Source of the DNA: Paracoccaceae bacterium
Lineage (GTDB): Bacteria; Pseudomonadota; Alphaproteobacteria; Rhodobacterales; Rhodobacteraceae
NCBI GenBank assembly: GCA_020622085.1
Contig: JAHRYM010000001.1
Location: forward strand, 991,117 to 1,055,116
Reading direction: 5' to 3'
DNA length: 64,000 nt
Shown here: positions 45,240 through 53,404 of the stretch, piece by piece
Numbering within the stretch: position 1 is the stretch's first letter
How the letters are laid out: the number at the start of each line of letters is the position of its first letter
Notes under the pieces: model-generated
What the model saw: only the letters and a program-made list of their open reading frames with translations
What the model was told of the DNA's origin: nothing
The model's database searches: none
Position numbers and translations under genes: made by a program

Positions 45240-46448
45240 CTATTGGCCAAGACCAAGCGCGACGCTGCCGGCTGCGCAGATCACGACGACGCTCCAGGGC
45301 GGGAACTTCCAGACCACCAGAGACAGGAATCCGGCCAGCGCCAGGGCAAAGTCGGGCGGTGCCTTGATGGCGCTGGTCCAGACCGGATCGTAAAGTGCCG
45401 CGCCAAGGATCCCGACGACAGCGGCGTTTGCGCCCCGCATCATCGCCTGTGCTCCGGGGCGGGTGCGCAAGGCATCCCAGAACGGCAGCGCGCCGATCAG
45501 AAGCAGGAGCCCCGGCAGGAACACCGCAACAAGCGCGATTGCCGCGCCCGCAATGCCACTCGGGGGCGACGTCATCAACGCACCGAGCCAGGCGGCGAAG
45601 GTAAAGAGGGGGCCGGGCACCGCCTGTGCCGCCCCATAGCCTGCCAGGAAGGTGTCCTTGTCGATCCAGCCCGGTCCCACGACTTCGGCCCTGAGCAGTG
45701 GCAAGACGACATGGCCGCCCCCGAAGACCAGCGCGCCTGATCGGTAGAAGGCATCGAAAAGCGCGATGCCCTGCGACTGGCCGGCAAGAAGCGGCAACAC
45801 CAACAGCAAGAGCGCAAATAGCGCAAGCGCCACCATGCCCGCCCGGCGCGATATCCCGAAATGCAGCCGGCCGACCACGGGCCTTTGCCCGGTGCGGCAC
45901 AGCCATAGCCCCGCCAGCCCGCCCAGACCGATGCCGGCGATCTGCCCGGATGCGCCGCCGCCAAGGGTCACGACCATGACCGAGGCAAGGGCGATTGCGG
46001 CGCGGGTCGGATCGGGGGCCAGGCTTCCGGCCATGCCCCAGACGGCCTGCGCCACCACCGCGACCGCCACGATCTTCAGCCCATGGACCAGTGCGACGCC
46101 CAAGGGGCCGTCGATGGCCGGCGCGCCAAGCGCCAGCAGCACAAGCAGGATTGCCGACGGCAGGGTGAAGGCCGTCCAGGCGAGGCAGGCACCAAGCGGC
46201 CCGCCGCGCAACAGCCCAAGGGCAAACCCGGTCTGGCTGCTTGCTGGCCCCGGCAGGAACTGGCACAGCGCAACCAGATCGGCAAATCCGTCCTCGTCGA
46301 TCCACCTTCGCCGCAAAACCAGCTCGTTGCGGAAATATCCAAGATGGGCCACCGGCCCGCCAAAGGAGGTCAGCCCGAGTTTCAGGAACACCCCGAAGAC
46401 CTCGGAGGCATTGCCGCGCAGCGAGGCAGCGCCATGGCGCATCGTCAT
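45240..46448 (-). CDS. chrA: Chromate transporter, CHR family
   Basis: 402-residue long-chain CHR protein made of two homologous halves. The first half has VFLKLGLTSFGGPVAHLGYFRNELVLRRRWIDEDGFADLVALCQFLPGPASSQ; the second repeats GALVFGGGHVVLPLLRAEVVGPGWIDKDTFLAGYGAAQAVPGPLFTFAAWLG. The ATG at 46448 follows AGGAG. These inner-membrane proteins export chromate driven by the membrane potential. It is convergent with the dlt-like operon, ten bases from its end. Confidence 0.93.
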   Translation of the reverse strand: MTMRHGAASLRGNASEVFGVFLKLGLTSFGGPVAHLGYFRNELVLRRRWIDEDGFADLVALCQFLPGPASSQTGFALGLLRGGPLGACLAWTAFTLPSAILLVLLALGAPAIDGPLGVALVHGLKIVAVAVVAQAVWGMAGSLAPDPTRAAIALASVMVVTLGGGASGQIAGIGLGGLAGLWLCRTGQRPVVGRLHFGISRRAGMVALALFALLLLVLPLLAGQSQGIALFDAFYRSGALVFGGGHVVLPLLRAEVVGPGWIDKDTFLAGYGAAQAVPGPLFTFAAWLGALMTSPPSGIAGAAIALVAVFLPGLLLLIGALPFWDALRTRPGAQAMMRGANAAVVGILGAALYDPVWTSAIKAPPDFALALAGFLSLVVWKFPPWSVVVICAAGSVALGLGQ

Positions 46449-46592
46449 GTTTGCACTCCTGTGTGGTCTTGCCCGGTGATCTGAACATCGGGCTGACCTG
46501 CCGGGCAAGGGCCTTGCGTTGCGGCCCATGCAGGCGTGGGTCTGTCTCGCGCATGCGGGACTGGGGATGGAGGCAACCTGTCATCGGTCCGG

Positions 46593-46625
46593 GGTTCGGG
46601 GTCCGGCGCGCGCGCGAGTGGTGGG
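46593..46625. repeat. 33-bp direct repeat, copy 1
   Basis: GGTTCGGGGTCCGGCGCGCG followed by CGCGAGTGGTGGG; an exact second copy starts 67 bases downstream at 46660. Confidence 0.95.
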
Positions 46626-46659
46626 ATTTCCTCCGGGATTATCTTGACCCCGATAAGGT

Positions 46660-46692
46660 GGTTCGGGGTCCGGCGCGCGCGCGAGTGGTGGG
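46660..46692. repeat. 33-bp direct repeat, copy 2
   Basis: Identical to the copy at 46593-46625; the two are separated by 34 bases of different sequence. Confidence 0.95.
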
Positions 46693-46855
46693 GGTGCTTC
46701 ATCTCGTCGCAGATCGCACCGCCACCATGACCGGAACTCCCTGCAAAGACAGGGGCTGCCTGACGCCGCCGCGATCGGAGAGGTGCCGCGAGGCCTGTCC
46801 CTCCCGTTGCCGGCCGGGGTCGCCCGATTGCTATGCGTCCCTTCGTTGGCGTATC

Positions 46856-47233
46856 ATGCGATCCATGCAAGGCCTTTTGCGCAACAAGATCCATGGGTTC
46901 GTTCTTGCGATCGCTCTGGCGGTCGCGCTGGGCGCCATCGGTTTTGCGCACAGGGGTTTCGCGGCGGAAGATTCGCTTTTGCGCGATGCCTTCGTGCTTG
47001 CGGGCGGCGATCTGTCAGCGCTTTGCGGCGAGGCCCACGCGGGCAATGAAACAGCCCCGAGCGACTGCCCGGCCTGCCATATCGCCAAGGCCTTCGACCT
47101 GCCCCCGCAAGGCCCCGGCCCCTGGAGGGCCGAGCCCCGGCTGCTGGCGGCCGATACCCTTGCCGCGGTCAGTCCCGCGCGTGCAAGAGCCCTGGATCCG
47201 ACGCACCCGTTGCGCGCGCCGCCGTTCGCCTGA
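46856..47233 (+). CDS. Small exported protein with CPAC motif (DUF2946-like)
   Basis: About 125 residues from ATG 46856 (or 46865). N-terminal hydrophobic stretch IHGFVLAIALAVALGAIGFAHRGFAA looks like a signal peptide or anchor. The mature part has LCGEAHAGNETAPSDCPACHIAKAFDLP, a DCPxCH motif that resembles the DUF2946 group of small proteins found with metal-uptake or copper genes. No Shine-Dalgarno is obvious. It lies just upstream of an iron-type ABC transporter and may be co-expressed with it; function unknown. Confidence 0.65.
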   Translation: MRSMQGLLRNKIHGFVLAIALAVALGAIGFAHRGFAAEDSLLRDAFVLAGGDLSALCGEAHAGNETAPSDCPACHIAKAFDLPPQGPGPWRAEPRLLAADTLAAVSPARARALDPTHPLRAPPFA

Positions 47234-47396
47234 ACGCCTGATTTCGGGCTGTTTCCCTGCGCCTGCCCACATGACCGGCGGGGCTCGGGGCCTTTTCACG
47301 CATCCTTCCGGCGCCAAGGGCCTGTCCGTGTCCACTCGCCGGTTCCCCATTCCCGTCCGAAACCGGACGATCATTCCACGACCGGAGTCTGTTTCC

Positions 47397-48497
47397 ATGA
47401 AATGCATGATCCGTGGCCTCGTGGCCGCACTTGCCCTCACGTCACTTGCCGCACCTGCACTGGCCGAAATCACGGTGACCGATGTCGAAGGCCGCAACGT
47501 GACGCTTGAAGGTGTGCCCTCGCGCGTCGCACTCGGCTTCTACTACGAAGACTACCTTGCCGTGGCCGGCCCCGAGGGCGTGGACAGGCTGGTTTCGCTG
47601 TCGCGCGCCCCATGGGCCGACTGGCGCCCCGGCCAGTGGAAGGTCTATACCGCCCGCTTTCCGCAACTGGAAACCCTGCCCGACTTCGGCGATGCCGATT
47701 CCAACACATTCTCGGTCGAGGCGCTGATCGCGTCGAAACCCGAGGTGGCAATCCTCTCACCATGGCAGACCGCAGCCATCGGCGAGCCGGGGGTCGCGCA
47801 GATCGAAGCCGCGGGGATCAAGGTCGTCGCCATCGACTACAATGCCCAGATGCTGGAAAAGCATCTTCTGTCAACGCGCATCCTTGGCGCGGTGATGGGC
47901 CAGCCCGAACGCGCCGAAGACTTGGCCAGGATGTATGAGGCGAAGACGAAGGACACCACCGAGCGCGTGGCCAATGCCGGCGCCTCGGGCAAGAAGATCT
48001 ATGTCGAGCTGGCGCAGAAGGGCCCGGGCGAGATCGGCAACAGCTATGGCAAGGGCATGTGGGCCGGCGTGATCGACCTTGTCGGTGGCCAGAATATCGC
48101 CAAGGGCCAGATCGAGAACTGGGGTCCGCTCAGCCCCGAATACGTGATCAGCCAACAGCCTGACGTGATCCTGCTTGCCGGGTCGGAATGGCTGAACAAG
48201 CCCGAGGCCGTGCTCCTGGGCTTTGGTCAGGACGCTGCGGCGGCGCAGGAAAAGATGGCGGCCTATACCACCCGCGCCGGCTGGGCCGACCTGCCGGCGG
48301 TGAAGATGCGCGAGGTCTACGGCATCTACCACGGCGGCAACCGCACGCTTTCGGATTTCGTCTATGCCCGCGCCATCGCCAAGGCGCTTTATCCCGATGC
48401 CTTCGCCGATGTCGATCCGGCGGCCGAACTGGCCGACTACTACAAGACCTTCATGCCCGTCGCTGCCGACGGCATCTTCGTGACGAAACTTGAATGA
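47397..48497 (+). CDS. Iron/siderophore-type ABC substrate-binding protein
   Basis: 366 residues from the ATG at 47397 (MKCMIRGLVAALALTSLAAPALAEITVTDVEGRNVTLEG), with GGAG upstream and a clear signal peptide. The fold is the FecB/TroA type: RVALGFYYEDYLAVAGPEGVDRLVSLSR, VEALIASKPEVAILSPWQ, QIEAAGIKVVAIDYN, and YVISQQPDVILLAGSEW. The partner permease and ATPase follow with ATGA overlap. Ligand is probably an iron chelate, but cobalamin or heme cannot be excluded. Confidence 0.87.
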   Translation: MKCMIRGLVAALALTSLAAPALAEITVTDVEGRNVTLEGVPSRVALGFYYEDYLAVAGPEGVDRLVSLSRAPWADWRPGQWKVYTARFPQLETLPDFGDADSNTFSVEALIASKPEVAILSPWQTAAIGEPGVAQIEAAGIKVVAIDYNAQMLEKHLLSTRILGAVMGQPERAEDLARMYEAKTKDTTERVANAGASGKKIYVELAQKGPGEIGNSYGKGMWAGVIDLVGGQNIAKGQIENWGPLSPEYVISQQPDVILLAGSEWLNKPEAVLLGFGQDAAAAQEKMAAYTTRAGWADLPAVKMREVYGIYHGGNRTLSDFVYARAIAKALYPDAFADVDPAAELADYYKTFMPVAADGIFVTKLE

Positions 48498-49549
48498 CGA
48501 TGACCGCGCCTTCGGCCGCCATTGACAGATGGCGTGCCCGCGCGGCGCGGCGCGGGGCGGCGGCGCTTGTCGCCGCCCTCATCCTGTCGGGCCTGTCGAT
48601 CGCCGACCTGATGACAGGGCCTTCGGGAATGTCGCCGTCCGAGATCTGGCACACGCTTCTTGCCGGACCCGCCGGCGAAGACCGCGCGGCTGCCACGATC
48701 CTGTGGCAGTTGCGCCTGCCGCAACTGGTGATGGGCCTGATCGTCGGCGCCTCGCTCGGACTTGCGGGGATGCTGATGCAGACGATCCTTGCCAACCCGC
48801 TGGCGTCGCCGTTCACGCTGGGCTTTTCGGCCGCCGCCGGCTTTGGCGCGGCCGGGGCGATCCTTGGCGCCTCGTTCCTTGTGCTGCCGGTGCCGCAGTG
48901 GATCGTGACGCCGATCTGCGCCTTTGCTGCCACGCTTCTGGCGACGGGCATCATCTGGCTTGTGGCGCGCTACAAGGGGTCTGGGCCGGAAATCCTCGTT
49001 CTGGCGGGGATCGCGGTGCTGTTCTTCTTCCAGTCGCTGCAATCGCTGCTGCAATTCATGGCCTCGCCCGAAGTCCTGCAACAGATCGTGTTCTGGCTGT
49101 TCGGATCGCTGCTGAAGGCAAACTGGGTATCGGTGCAGGTCTCGGGTGCGATCCTTGTTGCCTGCCTGCCGTTCATCGCCCGCGACCTCTGGGCATTGAC
49201 GGCGCTCCGGCTCGGCGAAGCCAATGCCGCAAGCCTTGGGCTTGACGTGCAGGCCCTGCGGCGGCGCAGCTTCCTGATTACCGCGCTGCTGACGGCCGGG
49301 GCGGTCAGCTTTACCGGCACCATCGGCTTTGTCGGGCTGATCGCGCCGCATCTGGCGCGTTCGGTCGTTGGCGAGGATCACCGTCTGGGGCTGCCGGTCG
49401 CGGCGCTGGCGGGCGCAGTGATCCTGATCGCGGCCTCGGTCGTGGGCAAGCTTCTGTCGCAGGGCGCTGCGATTCCGGTCGGCATCATCACTGCGGTGGC
49501 CGGCATCCCGATGCTGATGGCCGTGATCGCGCGCCACAAGGAGAGTTGA
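48494..49549 (+). CDS. FecCD family ABC permease
   Basis: 351-residue permease with about nine to ten helices. Family signatures: LPQLVMGLIVGASLGLAGMLMQTILANPLASPFTLGFSAAAGFGAAGAIL, RLGEANAASLGLDVQALRRRSFLITALLTAGAVSFTGTIGFVGLIAPHLARSVVGEDHR, and the C-terminal IPVGIITAVAGIPMLMAVIARHK. Start overlaps the stop of the binding-protein gene. It should form a homodimer with the ATPase encoded next. Confidence 0.94.
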   Translation: MTMTAPSAAIDRWRARAARRGAAALVAALILSGLSIADLMTGPSGMSPSEIWHTLLAGPAGEDRAAATILWQLRLPQLVMGLIVGASLGLAGMLMQTILANPLASPFTLGFSAAAGFGAAGAILGASFLVLPVPQWIVTPICAFAATLLATGIIWLVARYKGSGPEILVLAGIAVLFFFQSLQSLLQFMASPEVLQQIVFWLFGSLLKANWVSVQVSGAILVACLPFIARDLWALTALRLGEANAASLGLDVQALRRRSFLITALLTAGAVSFTGTIGFVGLIAPHLARSVVGEDHRLGLPVAALAGAVILIAASVVGKLLSQGAAIPVGIITAVAGIPMLMAVIARHKES

Positions 49550-49550
49550 G

Positions 49551-50321
49551 ATGCTCGATATCCACTTGCCTGATCTGCGCCGCGGCAGCACGCCGATCCT
49601 CGGCGCTTGCTGCCTGCGGCTGGGCGCGGGCGAAATCCTTGGTGTGATCGGCCCCAACGGCACCGGCAAGAGCACGCTTCTTTCGGCGATCGCCGGGCTT
49701 GGCACGGCCAGGGTCGCGGTTCTGGCCGGGGGCAAACCGCTTGGGCGCAGCGAGATCGGCTTCCTGCCGCAGGCCTATGCCGTCCGTTCGGCGCTGTCGG
49801 TGCTCGACTGCGTGATCCTTGGCCGGCGCGAGGCGCTGGGCCTCAGGATCCCCGCTGGCCTTGTGGTCGAGGCGGTGGCGCTTCTGGAGGCGATGGGGCT
49901 CTCGGCGCTGGCGGATCGGTCGATGCAGGATCTGTCGGGCGGGCAGCAGCAGCGCGTGCTGATTGCGCAGCGCCTGTTCCGCAGGCCCCGGCTTCTGCTT
50001 CTGGACGAACCGACTTCGGCACTGGATCTGCACCATCAGCTCGAGGTCATGGCGCAACTGCGGCTCCATGCCGGGGCGGAGGCGATGCCGATGATCGCCG
50101 CACTCCATGACCTGACGCTGGCGGCGCGGCTCTGCGACCGGATCGCGGTGCTTTCGGCCGGGCGCTTCATCCGCATCGGCCGGCCTGCCGAGATACTCAC
50201 CAGCCCGATGCTGCGCGAGCACTGGCAGGTGGAGCCGGAAATCCTGTCCACCGCGCTGAATCTGCCGGTGATCGTCCCGCACCGGCTTGCCGCAATGGCG
50301 CCGGGCACGCCGGCCGGCTGA
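49551..50321 (+). CDS. Iron-chelate ABC transporter ATP-binding protein
   Basis: 256-residue FecE/FhuC-like ATPase. Walker A GPNGTGKSTLLSAIAG, Q-loop FLPQAYAVR, signature LSGGQQQRVLIAQRLF, Walker B LLLLDEPTSALDL, and H-loop IAALHDLTLAARLC. GGAG lies immediately upstream of the ATG. With the two preceding genes it completes an inner-membrane importer; no TonB receptor is in the window. Confidence 0.94.
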   Translation: MLDIHLPDLRRGSTPILGACCLRLGAGEILGVIGPNGTGKSTLLSAIAGLGTARVAVLAGGKPLGRSEIGFLPQAYAVRSALSVLDCVILGRREALGLRIPAGLVVEAVALLEAMGLSALADRSMQDLSGGQQQRVLIAQRLFRRPRLLLLDEPTSALDLHHQLEVMAQLRLHAGAEAMPMIAALHDLTLAARLCDRIAVLSAGRFIRIGRPAEILTSPMLREHWQVEPEILSTALNLPVIVPHRLAAMAPGTPAG

Positions 50322-50572
50322 ACAAGAGCCCTGGCCGGCGGGTCTGGCGGGTCTGGCCGGCGTTCCAGGATCGCAGAGGCCTGAGGCCATGCGAAACGCC
50401 CTGTGGTGGGGTGGGGGCGGATTTGGTGATTGCGCGGATGGCCACAGATCCCCGGCGCGCTGGGGCCTGCTGTCGGCAGTGCCGCGCCGCTGATCACCGA
50501 TTGCGAAGGGGCGTAAGGGCCGGGCGCTGCCGCCGCCTTGCGACTGTGCTGGGCCGGGGGGGGGTCCCGAGC

Positions 50573-53260
50573 CTAGCCCGCGTTGATAGCCGCCGCGAAG
50601 TCCTCGATGCCCATGTCGCCGCGCACCTCGATCCTGGGCACCGCCATGATCCGGTCGCCCTTGCGGTAGCGGCGGCTCAGCGTCGTGAAGGCGACGCGAT
50701 AGCCTTCGTCCAGCAGCGCGCGTTCAATGGCCTGATCGTGGATTCCGTAGGGATAGGCGAGCGTCGTCGTCTCGATCCCCAACCGCGACTTCAGTTCCTG
50801 CCGGGACCGGCGTGCACCGTCACGCAGTTCGGGAAAACTCTGTCCGGTCATCGGGCGGTGGCGGGTATTGTGACTGGCAAGGCTCAGACCGGCCTTGCGG
50901 ACCTGCGCCAGTTCCGACCAGTCCATCAACGGCGCGGGTGGGCCGAAAAGCGCGTCCCAGTCCGCCGTGGTGCCGACATGATCGGTGGGAATGAAGATGG
51001 TGGCCGTCATCGCGAGCCGCCGGAGCACGGGCAGGGCATGGTGCAGGTTGTCGCGGTAACCATCATCGAAAGTCACCATGACGGGGCGCGGCGGCAGGGC
51101 CTTCCCCTCCCAGATTGCGCGGGCAAACTCCTCGGTGGTGATCGCCCTGAAGCCGTTCTGCCGTAGCCATTCCATCTGTGCGGCAAATGCAGAGGGCGTG
51201 GTCGCGTAGCGTCCAAGCGCTGGCGCGGGATCATCACAGATCCGGTGATACATCAGCGCCGGAATACCAGGCGGATCCTGCCGGAACCGAGCAGGAGCCG
51301 AGCCCGCCAAGTCGAAACTCCGCGCCGGATCGTCGGGCAGGTCTGCGATTTCTGGCAGCCGGACCTGCCGGACTGCGGCGAGCGGCACGGCCGGATCCCG
51401 GCGGCGCAGCGAGGCGATCCGATAAAGGTCGGTGTTGCGGACCTCGATCTGCTCGAGTGCCTTGCAACGGGCGAAAACCTCGGTGATCGACGCGGCCCCC
51501 CAGCGCGCACCGGACCGGAAGCTGCGGGTGGCACCCATGTCGCCCAAAACCATGTCCTGAGCCATCACCAGATGTCCACCCGGCGCAAGGCATCCGGCGA
51601 TCCTGTCGGCGGTGCGGGCCAGATCGTCGACCGTGTCGATATGACCGAAGTCGTCAATGCAAAGCACCAGATCCATGCCAGCCGGCATCGGATCGCATGA
51701 CGGATCAAGCGCCCCGAAGACCACATTTCCCAGATCCGCGCAGCGTGCACGCGCCGGGTCCATCGCTTCGAAGCTGCGGTCGGCGACGAGAAGGCGGTCG
51801 ACCTGTCCGGACAGGAGTGCCGCAAGATGGCCGTCGCCGCTGCCAAGCAGCAGGGCCCGCCCGGCCCGTCCGGGGATTGCGGCCAACGTCTGGCGGTATT
51901 TGTGCGCAAGGTAGGAGGCGGTGCCGGGTATTGCACCGGACTGGACGGTTGGCGCCGGCATTTCTGCGGCCGGGGTTTCAGGCACCGGAAATTCCCGGAT
52001 CAGTTCGCGCAGGCGGGCGGCCGGCACATGACCGTCAACGGCGATCTCGAAATGGCCCAGCATCGCGGAGGGTGTGCCGCAATAGCCCACAAGCCGGTCA
52101 ATCCCCGGGGCCAGGCGCAGATCGGCGGGGTCGCGCGCCGGGTCGAAGTGGCGCAGGGCGAAGGATCCGATATCGGCATCTGCGGTCCTGAAGGTCTTCA
52201 GCATCCGGCGTTCGGCCTCGTGCAGGGCAAGGCGGGCGAAGTCGGGCAGGGCGATGCGGGTTTGGACCCTCTGCAGGAATGCGCGCACCAGCGGGCGCAG
52301 CTCTGGCCAGAGCGACACCCAGTCCGGCTTTGGCAGGCCCGCGCCCGCAGAGATGCCATCCATCAGCGTCGAGGCTGCGGTCTGCGGGTCGAACGGCAGG
52401 TCGATGGCAAGGCCGGGCCGGTCAAGAATCGATGTCGCGTCCCGACGGGCACCTATCGCACGACCCGCAATCCAGAAGGCCAGGGCGGTCAGCAGGTGAT
52501 CCACCTCATCATCAGGGGCCGGCGGCTCCTGCCCCGCCGGATCAAGCCGCGTGTCGGTGGAATGACCCCGGCGCATGACGACTTCGGCGCCATCAAGAAA
52601 GCCGAAGTGGTTGGCCGAGGCAGAGCCCGGAACAAGCTGGTATTCGGCAAGGGTTTCGGCACATTTGCGGAAGACATGGCCGGTGCGCGCCAGGCGCTGC
52701 CAGAGATCCCAGTCCTCGCACATGCGCAGCGCAGTGTCGAATCCGCCGACGCGACGCAGGGCCTCGACCCGGGTGAGGGCGCCATGGACCGGGAAATCGC
52801 AGTTGCGCGCAAAGGCCCGGAACGGGTCCAGCGAGACATTGACGCGAATGGTGTCGCCCGGCAGGCCGTCGGTTCCTATGTGGCGCCAGTCGCAATAGAT
52901 CAGATCGGCCTTGTCATGCCGCTCGGTCGTGCAAAGCAGCAGTGCCAGATGCGTCGGGGAAATCGTGTCGTCCGAGTCCAGAAAGAAGACCCAGCAGCCG
53001 CGCGCCCGGTCGATCCCGGCATTGCGCGCCGCGCTGACGCCGGCGTTTTCCTGGTGGAGGACAGTGATCCGGTGGTCGAGTGCCGCACCTTCGCGCGCCA
53101 GATCAAGCGTGCGGTCGGTCGACCCGTCATTGATGACGATGCATTCCCATTCCGCCAGCGTCTGGTCGCGCACCGATTGCAGCGTCCGGGCAAGGGTGCG
53201 TTCGGCGTTGTAGGCCGGAATGATGATCGAAATGGCGGGTGCGGGGGGGATATGGGTCAC
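50573..53260 (-). CDS. GT2 glycosyltransferase + methyltransferase + polysaccharide deacetylase fusion
   Basis: 895-residue protein, GTG start at 53260. Residues 8-230: GT-A glycosyltransferase 2 (ISIIIPAYNAERTLARTLQSVRDQT, VINDGSTDRT, FFLDSDDTISPTH). Residues ~455-600: SAM methyltransferase-like domain (RALLLGSGDGHLAALLSG, DLVLCIDDFGHIDTVDDL, CLAPGGHLVMAQD), NodS-like. Residues ~665-893: NodB-type deacetylase with MVTFDDGYRDNL, the metal motif SHNTRH, and TTLAYPYGIHD. These are the same three activities (NodC-, NodS-, NodB-like) that build Nod factors, but in one chain; no acyltransferase is present. A surface-polysaccharide role is more likely than nodulation. The TPR lipoprotein gene lies 144 bases upstream on the same strand. 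Confidence 0.85.
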   Translation of the reverse strand: MTHIPPAPAISIIIPAYNAERTLARTLQSVRDQTLAEWECIVINDGSTDRTLDLAREGAALDHRITVLHQENAGVSAARNAGIDRARGCWVFFLDSDDTISPTHLALLLCTTERHDKADLIYCDWRHIGTDGLPGDTIRVNVSLDPFRAFARNCDFPVHGALTRVEALRRVGGFDTALRMCEDWDLWQRLARTGHVFRKCAETLAEYQLVPGSASANHFGFLDGAEVVMRRGHSTDTRLDPAGQEPPAPDDEVDHLLTALAFWIAGRAIGARRDATSILDRPGLAIDLPFDPQTAASTLMDGISAGAGLPKPDWVSLWPELRPLVRAFLQRVQTRIALPDFARLALHEAERRMLKTFRTADADIGSFALRHFDPARDPADLRLAPGIDRLVGYCGTPSAMLGHFEIAVDGHVPAARLRELIREFPVPETPAAEMPAPTVQSGAIPGTASYLAHKYRQTLAAIPGRAGRALLLGSGDGHLAALLSGQVDRLLVADRSFEAMDPARARCADLGNVVFGALDPSCDPMPAGMDLVLCIDDFGHIDTVDDLARTADRIAGCLAPGGHLVMAQDMVLGDMGATRSFRSGARWGAASITEVFARCKALEQIEVRNTDLYRIASLRRRDPAVPLAAVRQVRLPEIADLPDDPARSFDLAGSAPARFRQDPPGIPALMYHRICDDPAPALGRYATTPSAFAAQMEWLRQNGFRAITTEEFARAIWEGKALPPRPVMVTFDDGYRDNLHHALPVLRRLAMTATIFIPTDHVGTTADWDALFGPPAPLMDWSELAQVRKAGLSLASHNTRHRPMTGQSFPELRDGARRSRQELKSRLGIETTTLAYPYGIHDQAIERALLDEGYRVAFTTLSRRYRKGDRIMAVPRIEVRGDMGIEDFAAAINAG

Positions 53261-53404
53261 GGCAAAAAAGACCTGATGGAAATATGTCTTTCGGGTCGAA
53301 AGGCGCTGGTATCACAGGACCGTGAGCCGGTCAACGGAAGGGCCCGGCGGCCCATCCTCACGCTCTGTTGCCGACAACAGTCTCGATTGTAATGAAAGAC
53401 TGTC

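Larger units (their letters stand above)
46449..46855 (+). other. Intergenic region with direct repeats
   Basis: About 400 bases with no convincing gene. It contains two exact 33-bp direct repeats and, between them, an inverted repeat TTATC-N8-GATAA (46639-46656). It separates divergent chrA and the small exported protein gene, so it probably carries both promoters. Confidence 0.65.

Noticed and set aside
46593-46692. Minimal CRISPR array (33-bp repeat, 34-bp spacer, 33-bp repeat)
   Set aside because: Only two repeat copies, a low-complexity GC-rich repeat, and no cas genes in the window; a promoter-region duplication is simpler.
50573-53260. True nodulation gene cluster
   Set aside because: Only a NodC/NodS/NodB-like domain set is present; no NodA acyltransferase, NodD or nod box is visible, so a general polysaccharide role is more likely.
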